Assembly: GCA_043228905.1 (NCBI GenBank)
Contig: JBHGNT010000002.1
Coordinates: forward strand, 18,104,001 to 18,168,000
DNA length: 64,000 nucleotides
Origin: Azolla caroliniana
Lineage: Eukaryota; Polypodiophyta
Reading direction: 5' to 3'
A program made the position numbers and the translations under genes. Below, piece by piece: positions 10,570 to 21,707 of this stretch; positions within the stretch are counted from its first letter, which is position 1, and each line of letters opens with the position of its first letter. Below the pieces are notes generated by a model that was not told the origin of the DNA, ran no database searches, and saw only the letters and a list, made by a program, of their open reading frames with translations.

Positions 10570-11829
10570 TATTTGCAGTTATACATGCGCTCAAAACATG
10601 GCGCCATTATCTTTATGCAAATCGCTTTGTGGCAACTACGGACCACGAGTCCTTGAAATATTTTTGTGACCAATAAGACCTGAAAGGTCGTAAGGCACGA
10701 TGGGCTGATTTCATCCAGGACTTTGATTTTTCCATACGATATCGTAAAGGATCCATGAACACTGACATTGATGCACTAAGTCGCATTCGTGAAGTTAACA
10801 TGCTTGGCTTCACTGAAATAACAACAGATCTTTATGATCACCTTTGAGGAAAGTATCCTAATGACAGTTATTTCGCAAAATATTGGGCAAGAGTTCAGTC
10901 TAGAATAGACACCACCACATCCTCGAAGGAATACTTCCACATTGCTAACAGTCTCCTCTACCGTAATGGGAAGGTTTGTGTTCCAGATTTGCCTGGGGTC
11001 AAAAAGAGAATACATCGTACACTCGTTCTCATCTCCACTCAATTCTATTGGCCTAAGATACACCCCGACATACATAGCTATGTGACTAAATGTCACCAAT
11101 GTCAGGTTAACAAAGCCGAACGACTTAAAGCCGCAGAACTTTTACATCCCTTGGACATTCCCAATAATAAGTGGGAAAGTATATCCATGGATTTTATTGC
11201 TAGCCTTCCTCGCACCCAAAAAGGCCATGATGCCATCTAGGTTGTGGTTGATAGACTAACTAAAATGGCCAGATTTTTTGCTACTAAAACCACGGTAACA
11301 ACTCTTGAATTGGCTTACCAATTTGTTGACGAGTTATTTCGTTTTTATGGGTACCGATGGATATCGTGAGTGATCGAGATCCAAAATTTACTAGTGACTT
11401 CTGGACTCAAGTCTTTAAGAAGCTAGAAACTACGTTGAGCATGAGCTCCACGGATCATCCTCAATCCGATGAAAAAAAAAACGAGTAAATCAAATCATTG
11501 AGGACATGCTTTGAGCATACGTTGGTACAAAACCAACAAAATGGGAACGTTATCTCCTAAATTTGGAGTTTGCTTATAACAGCTCCAAGCATACGTCGAC
11601 GGGATATAGTCCTTTTATGTTGATGAATGGTTCTTAGCCACGAGCCCCGATTGATGTTAATATACATTATGATGAGTTACGAAGTACGCAAAACTTTCTT
11701 CGGGATATGCAAGATATGTTGCATATTGCACGAGATAATATAAAAACAGCTCAAGATAGAGCACGTTTTTATGCCGATCATCATAGGCAACCTCGTGTAT
11801 TCAACCCTGGATAGAAGGTATTTTTACGT
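10570..11829 (+). pseudogene. Gypsy C fragment in inverted orientation (RNase H to integrase)
   Basis: A plus-strand copy of the region that Gypsy C carries on the minus strand at about 2580-3905. Readable parts include RNase H (TTDHESLKYF near 10635), the integrase zinc-binding block (HSYVTKCHQCQ at 11077-11110), the core with SDRDPKFTSDFW near 11375, and NPG just before the end. It has many stops and a poly-A disruption near 11472. It ends at TTTTTACGT, where the LTR of element D begins, so D inserted into it. Confidence 0.85.
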
Positions 11830-12615
11830 TGTCATGAAGATTCCAGGCCATAGTGAGAAACCGGGGGATATCAGAAGAATCAGCAGAGTGCACCATGTGT
11901 GCTTACCCTTGTAAAACCCGTGAATAATAGGATTCAAGTCGAGACAGAGAATCTCATGTAAGTTGGGATTTATCCCACATTGTAACGCATCCCTCTCCTT
12001 GTTCTATAAAAGGAAGGGATGGTCCCTTGTAGAGGGGTTGCCCATTTTGAGTTAGGAAGGGTATACCACGTAGGATTAGGGTTTGGTAGTTTTCTGGGTC
12101 TTCACCCTGTTTTCGTTTAGGGTTTCATCCTGTCTTCTCCTTCTTCTTCTTCTTCTGCCCCTTCGTGTCTGTTTAGGGTTTTGGCCCAGTGAAGAGCTTG
12201 TATGTTCTGTGGGGGTGTACTTTTACTCAGCCTCCTGTGCAAGACCCCGCTCAGTGCGACGAGCCCGAGAGCTCCCCCAACGTCGGCTTGGCGGCAGATT
12301 GTTGTTGTAACGTAACCTACCTTGGTCCGGCTCGAAGCCAAGGTTGTATCTTTCCCTATATTATATATATATTCGTGTTTGTTTGTGCATATCGGTGTCT
12401 TTGGTGGAGTCGGGAGCACGGCCCCTTGTTTCCTGTGTATAAGAGTCGGTGTCACGCGCACACTCTCCCTCTCCTTTGTCTCTCCCGCTCTCTCTCTCGT
12501 GTTCGGTTTCATCCGAGTCCTGTCCGGCATCAGTTTTCTTGGCATCCCTCTTCTCCCTAGTCCGAGATCCCCGTGCTCTCGCCCCTTCTACATGCACGCG
12601 CGTAATAACGCGACA
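11830..12615 (+). repeat. 5' LTR of element D
   Basis: A 786-bp block starting TGTCATG and ending GCGACA, giving TGTC/GACA inverted ends. The left boundary is set because Gypsy C sequence stops exactly there. A TATA box (CTATAAAAGG near 12004) and a primer-binding-like site directly after the block support an LTR. The candidate target duplication on the left is TACGT (11825-11829). No second copy of this LTR exists in the window, so the 3' end of D is missing. Confidence 0.7.
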
Positions 12616-12619
12616 TATT

Positions 12620-12635
12620 TGGTGAACCCAACGTG
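12620..12635 (+). other. Primer binding site of element D
   Basis: TGGTGAACCCAACGTG lies four bases after the LTR end. It begins with TGG, as expected for pairing with the CCA end of a tRNA. I do not assign the tRNA. Confidence 0.55.
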
Positions 12636-12652
12636 AAGGGCGGCAAGGGAGA

Positions 12653-13451
12653 ATGGAGCTGGAGGAAGACAACTTCGCGCAACTTTTTGTCGAACCGGTG
12701 AGGGAGTTTTGACGAGCAACAGCAAGACGAGAGATGGTGCAGTAAGCGGTTGAGCGAGTGGTCGAAAGAGTCAGTCGTTTCCACGTGGACAAAGTCCCAT
12801 TCTACTTGGAAGCCTACAATGCGGAAATGGAGGAGCGAGATGTAGACAAGGCGTTGAGGCTGGAATTCTTCCACCGGGTCGTCGTCATCCGTATGCACGT
12901 GGAAGTGAAGGAGCTCCAAGAAGCTCATAGTTCGTGGGAGGCCTTCGAACAAGAGCTCCTGTCGGCATGTGGGGGACGGCGGAAGAGCCGGGGACGACAC
13001 AACTTCGACCAGTGGGTTGCATCGGCGAAGACCCACCAGGGCGCAACGAAAGCGTTCCGAGAGTTTGAGCAACGGCTTGCTCGGCTCCCAGAGCGGGAAC
13101 AAGGTTTGTTAGGGGCGAACAAAGTCCTGTTGTTCGTTAAGTCGATCGACCGAGCAGAACGAGAGGCCATCAGGGTTGAGCTCAAAGACGAGGACGGAGT
13201 GAATGGCCTTACCGAGAACTGGTCGAAGGTTGGAAGGGTATGCCAATGGCTAGATGACGAGCGAGTTGAAAAGGCTAGTAGGAAGGCGCGCGACGGCGTG
13301 CCATCACAGCGGGAAGAGGTCGAACGACAAAGAGAGTTGGCAAGGCTCGGCTTCGCGGCCAAGATTGCGGAGGCGTACGCAGCTCTCGAGGCAATGCTCA
13401 GGGAAGAGGGAAGATCGAGACCGCAAGCCGGCACTGAGGAGACAAACTTGC
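12653..13451 (+). pseudogene. Element D gag, 5' part
   Basis: A gag-like frame starts at ATG 12653, meets TGA at 12710 and TAA at 12743, then is open from 12758 to the Gypsy B insertion at 13451. It shows a retrotransposon gag pattern: FYLEAYNAEMEERDV, then RLEFFHRVVV, and SWEAFEQELLSAC. A charged helical stretch follows (VERQRELARLGFAAKIAEAY). Both early stops are one C-to-T change from sense codons. No zinc knuckle or pol was found, so D looks like a non-autonomous large derivative. The frame resumes after Gypsy B. Confidence 0.7.
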
Positions 13452-13841
13452 TGTTGTCTGTCTGGCCGGACTAGCCTCAACACAGGTGTCTATCCGACAC
13501 TTCTCCAAAGGGGTGGTAAGGATTGGATGCTAGGTTACACGCGTAAGATGATTACAATTAAGCATAGACGGTAAACAATACAAGATACAGATAAACACGC
13601 AATAATTACTATTGTATTGCTTTCCGTCCAAACCCTTTACAAATCATCGGATCCTTTTATAGGCATCCGGCAAGGTTACAATCGGTGCGCTTAGGCAACC
13701 GACATCCGAATCGGTCCGGATCCGGATCGGTACAACTGTACCGGATCCTCCCTCCGAATAATAATTCTACTATTATTTACTTCCTATTATCCGATCCGAT
13801 TCCGCCTTCCCACTTGTCCTTGCTCTTCTGACCGGCCAACA
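13452..13841 (-). repeat. 3' LTR of Gypsy B
   Basis: This LTR matches 28588-28978 almost exactly and has TGTTG/CAACA ends. No strong polypurine tract adjoins its inner edge: in element sense the preceding bases are GGGCGTGCCATG. The nearest purine-rich run is about 40 nt away. Confidence 0.92.
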
Positions 13842-13891
13842 CATGGCACGCCCGTGGGAAAGTGCCTTGCACTTCGAATCCACTCCCGGCC

Positions 13892-16800
13892 TCAGTCTTC
13901 CTCCAAAATATCGAGCACACTCTGCTCGATGGTGTCAAGTGGTGCTTCTTCCTCCTGTTCCTGTTCCTTGCCTGCCTGGTCTCCGACCTCCGGTTGGGTG
14001 GGTTGTTCCGTAAAAATTTGTTGCTCCGGCTCTGCTTGATTCTGTGGTGCCGGTGCTTCCTCACCGCTTCGTCCGGGTTCTTCCTGTTCTCCCTCCGTTC
14101 CTGGCTCTGTTCTGTTACTAGTGTCGCTTTCTCCGGTCTCGACTGGTCGACTCGATATGCCTCCTTCCTCTGCTCTGGTGTCTTCCGGTCTCAACTCTTC
14201 TTCTTCTCCAGCATCGGTCTGCTCCTGCTCTTCTTCAAGTTCGTCTTCGGGTATTCCTCGTCGGGGTTGTTCGGTGTCGGTTGGTTCATCTTCAGCCGGT
14301 CGCATTCCCTCACCAATAGTGGTTGGCGTCGTTCTTCCCTTAGCTTCCTGTCGTAACCGGTCCTGCTCATATCTCTCCAACTCCAACTGAATTGCGAGCT
14401 GCCCGTCATCCAACCTCTCTACCAACCCTCGGATTTCTTTGAGATGTTCTTCCGCTAAAGTGTAGAAATCTTCCGACAATTCTTCCCGAATGGCGACGAT
14501 ACTTTCCTCATCCATCTTGTAGAACTTGTCACCGGTCTTCCTCCGATTCTCGGCATCCGCTCGGAGTGTCTGCAGCTCGGCTGCCTGTTGTGCCCACTCC
14601 TTCCATACCTTTTCCGTACTTTCGTTGATGCTTGCCTGAGCTCGGGTACTCCATCCTGACATGATGAGCTTGATCCGGTCAACCCCAGCCTTAACATGCG
14701 CATAAGCTTCCTGCTTTTCCTTCCTTGCCCGTTTTATAATGTCGGCCATTATCTGAGCCTGGGCCTCGTAATCCGCTTTCTGCTTTTCATAGGTACTTTG
14801 CAGTTTGTTGATCGTGAAGGTCGATTTTTCCTTTTCTTCATTCCTGATCTTGGTCAGGTCTAGCTTTTCCCGCCTTAGCGCCTCTAATTCCTTCCTTCTC
14901 TCCGTTGCTTGGGCTATTTCCGCCGACAATGCTTCCTTGTTGGCACTAACCTCATCCATCGCCTTAGCCAGGTCTAATCGGGTCTCTTTGAGCTGTTCTT
15001 TCAGCTTCTCTATTTGCCGGTCGTAGTCTGCTGCCCGTTTTTTGTTGTCCGACTCGGTCGGCTTGTGATCTCGGTAGAGACGGTCGAAGTCCTCCGTCTT
15101 CTGCTTTAGGCGTCGGTTTGCCTGAGCTCTTAACCGATCGTCCCGGTCCTTCTGTTGTAGGAGTTCTTCCTGCAGTCGTTCTATCTCTTGCTCGGCATGT
15201 CGACGTAGTCGGTCCTTCTCCTTTTGCAGCTTCTCTTTTTCTTCTTGCAGTCGGTCATTAGCGGCTCGACCTTTCCGGAGGCCTTCTTCCATTTTTCGTC
15301 TGTCGTCCTCCACCGCTTTCCGCTGCTCCCTTTCTCTTTCCCTTAATGCCTCCTGAGCTTTTAACTCCTCTCGTAAGGTTTCTATTATTTTTTCGGTCTC
15401 AGGGCCGGTTTGCAAGGCTACCGGTTCCGGTTCCGGTTCTGGTTGCTTCCTTGTTGTCCCGACCGGCTCGGTGACAACTTTTGCTTGTTGAATTCCTTCC
15501 CTTGCCTGCAACAGCTCCCCTTGCATTTCCTCGATCTGTGTTCGGAGCGCGACGAACTCCTGAGTTGTTGTATGCGTCAGCTGTTGCCTACACGTTTCTT
15601 CTTTTTCTAACTGGTCCGCTACTCCCGATAACTGCTCCGAAAGCCATCTCAGCCATGGCTTTGTTCTTCCGGTGTCGGGGTGGCCTTGCTCACTTAACTC
15701 AGGCTGTTTTTCCGGCCTCTTCTCTAGCTCCGGCTCTGGTGCTTGTTCCTTCTTCTTCTTTGGGATGACCAGTTCTCTGAAGTCCGGCCCAACCGGTGTC
15801 GGTGCTGCTTCCCTGGGTACGGGTTCCGGTGCTGTTTCCGCCTCGGCTACTGGAGATGGTCCTTGCGCCCTCTGCTGAGTTCTGTCCACTGGTGGAGCCG
15901 GTCCTTTCGCCCGTTTCTCCCGACCTTGTCTTGCTGGGAGTCTTACCAGTGGTTCGGATGAGTCTTCTGTTTCAGCTTCCTCCTCCGGTGCGGTTACCAG
16001 ACGAACCTTTTGTATAAAGACCGCTGGTTCTGGTTCCGGCCGTCGCAGCGTTATATGGATTGGTTTGCGCGCTACCGATGCCTCCTCGGCCGATTTCCCT
16101 TTGCCTTTACCTGCCGGTTTTGCCTTTGTTGCCGGTTCCTGTTGCTGTCGGGATGGTCCTTCCCCCTGTTGTTCTGCTTCTTGCTGGGTCCATCCGGGGG
16201 TGTGTTTCTCCAAAATCTGTCGGCGCTTTGTGACCTTTTTCGGCGTCGTCTCCTGCCGACCTCTTTTCTTTTGTGTGATGGGGAGCACTGGTGGGACTAA
16301 CACCGTTAGCCATTGTGCTATCCCGGCCCATGGCTTTTTTCCTTCCACAAGATTTTTGATGGCCTCCTTCAATCCTTCGGTTATGAAATGGAGCCAGTCT
16401 ATTTGTAAGCCTTCGTACGCTGCTATTAAGAACGCTGCCCGGTACTTGGCTATGGCCGGGGGATGGGGATTCACGAATCCGTATTCCATCATGGCGCGGG
16501 CCACTTCTCCGAACAGCAGGTTCTCTCCGCCCTGCGTTCGATACGCCTTGCTGCTGATAGAGTACTCCCCGAAATATTCGAACAGGATTTCACTTGAAGG
16601 GTTTTCGATTGTTTGAAGTCCTCCTGCTTTTATCCCCGTGAGCGCCTGCACCGCTCCTTCCGTGACTTCTGATATATCGATCGATGTTGTCGCCTGCTCT
16701 GGTTCTGCGTGTGGTGGAGCGTCGGAGATCCACAGCAATACTTTTAACCCGTTCTCCCTCATCCATTGGCGTGCCTCTTCCGACAGTACCATTGTTTCGA

Positions 16801-17056
16801 ATTCTTCTTCTGCTGCCTGTTGTTCGGGATCGCGCTGTGTGTGCTCTGTGCGTCGGGTCGCTCTTCTGTGCTTCTGCGCCTGTATGTAGGAAAATTCGTA
16901 AAAAGTGAGCCCTTCGCAGGCCTGTGTCTTATATAGTGGGTTGTGCCTCGAGCCGCCCTTTTTCGTTTCCCGTGCATGTTCCTCTCCCGCCATAATTAGT
17001 ATGTCCTTTCTTGTTTGCCGCGTGTGAGTGCCCACGTTCCATGCTTTAAATAGCAA
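13892..17056 (-). CDS. Extra 1054-residue coiled-coil ORF of Gypsy B, function unknown
   Basis: An uninterrupted minus-strand frame lying between the integrase and the 3' LTR, in the same orientation as pol. I do not recognise the family. Residues 1-260 look globular, with aromatic and hydrophobic helices and one hydrophobic stretch (WAGIAQWLTVLVPPVLPI, about 243-260). Residues 260-475 are basic, then rich in Pro, Glu and Gln. Residues 475-900 are strongly heptad-like coiled coil (for example EEKEKLQKEKDRLRRHAEQE). Residues 905-1054 are an acidic, Glu-rich tail. There is no signal peptide and no clear membrane anchor, so an envelope role has little support. The start could be M1 or M22 (16993). 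It has no stop, although pol in the same element has three. A structural, RNA-binding or transport role is speculation. Confidence 0.75.
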   Translation of the reverse strand: MLFKAWNVGTHTRQTRKDILIMAGEEHARETKKGGSRHNPLYKTQACEGLTFYEFSYIQAQKHRRATRRTEHTQRDPEQQAAEEEFETMVLSEEARQWMRENGLKVLLWISDAPPHAEPEQATTSIDISEVTEGAVQALTGIKAGGLQTIENPSSEILFEYFGEYSISSKAYRTQGGENLLFGEVARAMMEYGFVNPHPPAIAKYRAAFLIAAYEGLQIDWLHFITEGLKEAIKNLVEGKKPWAGIAQWLTVLVPPVLPITQKKRGRQETTPKKVTKRRQILEKHTPGWTQQEAEQQGEGPSRQQQEPATKAKPAGKGKGKSAEEASVARKPIHITLRRPEPEPAVFIQKVRLVTAPEEEAETEDSSEPLVRLPARQGREKRAKGPAPPVDRTQQRAQGPSPVAEAETAPEPVPREAAPTPVGPDFRELVIPKKKKEQAPEPELEKRPEKQPELSEQGHPDTGRTKPWLRWLSEQLSGVADQLEKEETCRQQLTHTTTQEFVALRTQIEEMQGELLQAREGIQQAKVVTEPVGTTRKQPEPEPEPVALQTGPETEKIIETLREELKAQEALREREREQRKAVEDDRRKMEEGLRKGRAANDRLQEEKEKLQKEKDRLRRHAEQEIERLQEELLQQKDRDDRLRAQANRRLKQKTEDFDRLYRDHKPTESDNKKRAADYDRQIEKLKEQLKETRLDLAKAMDEVSANKEALSAEIAQATERRKELEALRREKLDLTKIRNEEKEKSTFTINKLQSTYEKQKADYEAQAQIMADIIKRARKEKQEAYAHVKAGVDRIKLIMSGWSTRAQASINESTEKVWKEWAQQAAELQTLRADAENRRKTGDKFYKMDEESIVAIREELSEDFYTLAEEHLKEIRGLVERLDDGQLAIQLELERYEQDRLRQEAKGRTTPTTIGEGMRPAEDEPTDTEQPRRGIPEDELEEEQEQTDAGEEEELRPEDTRAEEGGISSRPVETGESDTSNRTEPGTEGEQEEPGRSGEEAPAPQNQAEPEQQIFTEQPTQPEVGDQAGKEQEQEEEAPLDTIEQSVLDILEED

Positions 17057-17166
17057 GTCCGCGCACGTCCTTCTTTAATGCATGGCGCCTCTTCGTTGCA
17101 TGGTGGCGCTCCCACCTCTTGTGATCTTCCCATCATTACTATGATTCGCGTCGATTTTGCCCACGT

Positions 17167-17207
17167 CTTCTTTTTTTCTTTTTTTCTTTTTTTTTTTTTT
17201 CTTTGTT
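17167..17207 (-). other. Internal A/purine-rich tract between pol and the extra ORF
   Basis: About 40 nt, almost only A and G on the element strand, lie between the pol stop (17253) and the extra ORF start (17056). It could be an internal polypurine tract, a leader for a subgenomic RNA, or a captured poly(A). It is the purest purine run seen in the element. Confidence 0.6.
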
Positions 17208-17252
17208 TGGACCACGTCATTTGCTAGTCCCCCCCGATTTGTTCGGGTCGGT

Positions 17253-20200
17253 TCATGTGGATACCGGATCCTTCTGTCGGTTTTCCGGGATAGTCTTCGT
17301 CAGTATCGGTGTCGGTTCTTCCTCGGTCCGGATTTCCGGGTTTCGCTTGAACGGGTTGGCTGGCATATTTCCCTTATACGGCTTTAGCCGAAATCCATTT
17401 GCCCACTTGCCGATGACATCTCCAGACAACGTGCCGAGCTGATACGACCCATTGTACTCCTTGGTGATCCAGAACGGTCCGGTCCATCGAAACCGCAACT
17501 TTCCCGGCATGTTCCCCATCCATGTCTGGAATAGTAGTACCGGTTTCCCGACTTCGAACTCCTTTTCATTGCCACGCCGGTGTCGGTCCACGAAGGCTTT
17601 TCTCCTCCTTTGCTCCAGTTCGAGTTGTAGTAAACTGGCTATTCTGTTTTCCTCTAATTCCAACAACGTCGCCAGCCGGATTCGTTCGGACTCGTTCTCA
17701 CTTAAGCGCTCCTTCACCTGAATCCGTAAGCTGGGGATCTGGAACTCTACCGGCATGACCGCTTCTAACCCGAATGCTAGTCAGAACGGGGTTGTCCGGA
17801 TGCTGGTTTTGTACGTTGTTCGGTACGCCCATAGCGCGCTTTGCAATTTCGTATCCCAGTCGGTCCGGTTCTCGTTGACGATTTTTCGTAGGATGTTCTG
17901 CAGAGTTTTGTTCGTTGATTCCGCTAGTCCATTGGCTTGAGGGTAGTAGGGTGTACTCTTTTTATGTACCACCGCGTAAAATGACGTCAGGCTTTCTACT
18001 ACCTGCCCGAGAAAATGCCCTCCTTGGTCACTTATAAGCTCGATCGGGCAACCATACCGGCACCATATGCACTCGTACAGGAACTTTGCCGTGGACGCGG
18101 CCGTGTTGTCCCGTAAGGCCTTTGCTTCTACCCATTTGGTGCAATAGTCGGTCGCCACTATGACATACCGATTTCCGGTTCGCATTGCCGGTGGTTTGAA
18201 GGGACCGACAAAGTCCAACCCCCACTTTTGAAACGGTTCCAAGGGCAAGACCGGGTGGTGTGGCATCTGGGCCTGCTCTGTGGGTTGGACCAGTCGTTGA
18301 CACAAATCACATTCTCTGCTATACTTCACGGCATCTTTTAGGGTGGTCGGCCACCACAGTCCGCTCTGCCATATTTTCCGAGCGGTTGCGTCGCCGGCAT
18401 AATGCCCGCCGGCAATTCCATAGTGGGCTTCCCTAAGGATTAGATCCTTCTCATCGCTCCGCACTGCTCGTCTCCAGATGCCATCTGCCCCCTTGTGATA
18501 GAGGGTGTCTCCAACCAAGCAGAAATGTCTGCTTCTTACTGCTACCCTTTTCCTTTCATCGCGGTCCATGTTCTCCGGGGGAACTCCGGTGCTCAGGAAC
18601 TGATGCATCTCAGTTAGCCATGTGTCTTCATCGGCTACCGTTGTATCCGTTGCCGGTTTTGTCGTGATCCGGAACAATTCGGCATTGGGAAACTCATCCT
18701 GGACGCCGTCCCCTGCTTCTCCGGATTCGAGTCTGCTTAGGTAGTCCGCTACCGCATGCTGCGCCCCGGGTCGGTGGAAAATGTCGAATTCAAATTCCTG
18801 TAGCAGCAGTGTCCACCATGCAATTTTTCCCGTCAGGGATGCCTTCGAGACCAGGTAGAGTAGTGCCAAATGGTGGACATGGAAGGAAAACTTCCTTCCG
18901 AGCAGATAGTGCCTGTACTTTGTGACACTATACACCATTCCCAATGCCTAGCGTTCCGTCGTAGAGTAATTCCGTTTGGCTTTTGAGAGTTTCCGGCTTG
19001 CATAGTACACCGGTCAGTACCATTTCGGCTCCATGAGTTGCATCAGAACGCTGCCGATTGCTACGTCCGACGCGTCGACGAAGACGTGAAAGCTTTTACT
19101 CCAATCCGGCGGTTGCACCACCGGAGCTTGCGACAGCATAACCTTCAACGCTTTGTAGGATTCCTCCTCCGTCTCCGCCCATAGGAAGGGTACCCTATGT
19201 ACGGCGGTATGTAACAGTGTAGCGAAGTCTGCGAGGTGCCGTATCATCCGGCTATGCCACCTTATTTGGCCCAGGAACCGGCTTAAAGCCTTTGCGTTAC
19301 ATGGTGCTGGTGCCTCGAGAATCGCCTTGACTTTATCCGGATCTACCGCGATTCCTTCCTTACTCACCACGTGCCCTAGTAAGTTGCCGCTTGCCACTCC
19401 AAAGACGCACTTGGCCGGGTTCAGGCTCAATCGGTACTCGCGGCACTTCTCCAAGCACAGCCGGAGGTGATCGAGATGCTCTCCGTGCCGGCTGTAGACT
19501 GCGAAATCGTCAAGGAAGACCTGCATAAAACCGGGGATATATTCCCCGAAAATTTCCATTATTATCCTTTGAAAGGTCGTTGGAGCCGTCTTTAGTCCGA
19601 ACATCATCACGACCGCGATGAACACTCCTCATTCCGTCACGAACGATGTCTTCTCCTGGTCGGTCGGGTTCATTCGTATTTGGTTGTAACCGCTAAATCC
19701 ATCCAGGAAGCTGTAAACTTCGTGGCCGGCTACCGCATCTAACACCCCTTCCGTAAATGGTAGTGGAAACGCATCGGTCACAATTGTGGCATTTAGTTTT
19801 CGGTAGTCCACGCATACCCGTATTTTGTCGTTCTTTTTCGGGACCACCACTATCGGACTCGGCCAGGTTGCCTGCTTGACCGGTCGGATAAATCCGACCC
19901 GGAGGAGCTTATCAATTTCCTCCTTCACCTTGGCCGCATAATTCGGATTCATCCGGTACCTACGTTGAGCAATCGGTTTTGCGTCCGTACTTAGGTGAAT
20001 TTGGTGCTGATAGAGCTGGGGGTCCAGCCCTCTCATGTCTTCGTACGACCACGCGAACACATCCTTGAAGTCTGTTAATAATGCTACCATTGCCTTCTTT
20101 TCTTCCTTCGGCAATTCCTTTGCAACATTTACCGGTCGGGGCTTGTCTGCTGTGCCGAGGTCTACCTCCTCGAGTTGGGATGCTTTCACCCTCTGGGATA

Positions 20201-21022
20201 TCGTCATTTCCCTCTCTAGGGATTCCTGCGCTTGTCGCAGTTCCTGGATTGCCGCTTGGTCCGGTTCTTCCGGCGTCGTAATGTACGGTTCTACTGCCGC
20301 CGTGATATCCACCTCAAATAGTGGGACGATTCGTGGGTGTTCCTCGAGGTACCGCTCGACTTCCTCGTCCGGTAATCCCTCCAACATGTTAATGCTTTCC
20401 GCATACAATGGAGTTGCTTCCTTACTAGTGATTACCCGTGGTTGCGTCGTTACTCGTACCTTTGTTTTCCCTCGCCAGAATGTGATCATGTTCTTTTGCC
20501 AGTTCTGCTTGATATGCACCGTTCGCAGCCATGGTCGTCCTAGCAGTAGGGGGTACGCGCCTTGTACATTCAGCTGCAGCACCACGGCCGATATCCGGAA
20601 TACGTGGCCTCCGATCGTTACTTCCAAATCCCGGATAAGCCCGGTCAGTCGGACTGAGCTAGTATCCGCCATGCGTAACCAGAAGGGGCATGGTTCCCAT
20701 TCCCGGATGCCCAGGTCGTTGCATGTCTGTTGGCTGATGACATTTACCCCGGAGCCTCCGTCAATAATCGTTCCAGCAATTTCCTTTCCTTTCACGATTG
20801 CCGTGATCGCCGGGCTACTTGTATCGACCACCGCTGGTCCTTCCTCCGGGTTGGAGAAGAATGCCGGTGCTAGCGTCGGCTTCGGTTTGCTGACGGATGC
20901 TTGTAGGTCTGCCGTAAATCGTGGCACTAACTGTAGTAGTCGTGCTAACGGCAGCACGATTTGACAGTCCTGTAGCGCTTGCCACGTCGGGTTTTCTCCT
21001 GGCTGTATGATTTCTTCGTCTT
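17253..21022 (-). pseudogene. Gypsy B pol: protease, reverse transcriptase, RNase H, integrase
   Basis: In sense order from 21022: protease with IIDGGSGVNVI, then reverse transcriptase (VVVPKKNDKIRVCVDYRKLN, then FLDGFSGYNQI, MMFGLKTAPTTFQ, FLDDFAVYS), RNase H (VFVDASDVAIG near 19070) and integrase. Integrase shows H-H-C-C (HYGIAGGHY to CDLCQR), DFVGPF, SDQGGHF, and a late part with TGPFWI. Three stops interrupt it: TGA near 19627 (after SFVTE), TAG near 18948 and TGA near 17777. All fit C-to-T changes on one strand or the other. Upstream the frame continues across the Copia insertion into 26449-26700. No chromodomain follows integrase. Confidence 0.9.
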
Positions 21023-21676
21023 TGTTGGGATTTTCGGTCCCTCCGGATGGGATGTCCGGAGATGAATGACGGCAAGCCCGGTTGCGGTTACGGAACCGGA
21101 TGATGAAGAGTACCCGGCATGAAGCCGGATGAAGAGTACCCGGATACGGATCCGGATGATGAAGACCCCGGTTACGGAGCCGGATGACGAATGTACCCGG
21201 AGAGAGATCCGGATGCGGGGAAATATTTGTGAATATGTTTGCCAAGGGCCCTTGAGGCTACATTTGTAAATAAGCCCGAAAGTCATATGTGTATAAATAT
21301 GACTTAGGGCAAACAGTTTTTATGTTGCTACTCATTTTTTTCTGTTTTTCCACTCAAGAGGAGTGAAGAGAGAGCAGCCGTGAGAGAGATAGAGCGTGAG
21401 AGAGGAAGAGGTCGACGCCTCTGTGTAATTCCGCCGCCTGTGGTGAGGACAGCGAGCTCAAGGTCGTCGCCTTGCAGCTCGCCATTGTATATTTCTCTGT
21501 GCATAGTTTTGGTTCGGAGTCTTGTACTCCCGTGGTTTTTCCCGTACAGGGTTTTCACGTTAAATCGTGTGTCCACTCTATTTTTCGCATTTCCCATTTT
21601 CTGCAACAACGATTCGTGTGTTTCCTTGGTTGCGGCCGAGATGTGAAGTTTGGAAAGGGACGATTTTTTTCCATCA
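21023..21676 (+). repeat. 5' LTR of Copia
   Basis: 654 bp with TGTTGGG and CCATCA ends. A TATA box (TATAAATAT at 21292-21300) gives the likely promoter, with transcription starting about 30 bp later. The first part is GC-rich with repeated CCGG words such as ATCCGGATG and CCCGGATACGG. A GA-rich leader (GAGAGAGCAGCC) follows the promoter. Confidence 0.95.
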
Positions 21677-21679
21677 ATT

Positions 21680-21691
21680 TGGTATCAGAGC
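21680..21691 (+). other. Copia primer binding site
   Basis: TGGTATCAGAGC, the standard complement of the initiator methionine tRNA 3' end, lies three bases after the 5' LTR. Confidence 0.95.
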
Positions 21692-21707
21692 GAGGTTGCT
21701 GCAGAAA

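Noticed and set aside
12758-13474. A 238-codon open frame that could be a host gene
   Set aside because: It has a gag-like domain, lies directly after an LTR and primer site, and its last codons are Gypsy B LTR sequence.
13892-17056. Calling the extra ORF an envelope protein
   Set aside because: There is no signal peptide, no clear transmembrane anchor and no cleavage site; most of it is coiled coil.
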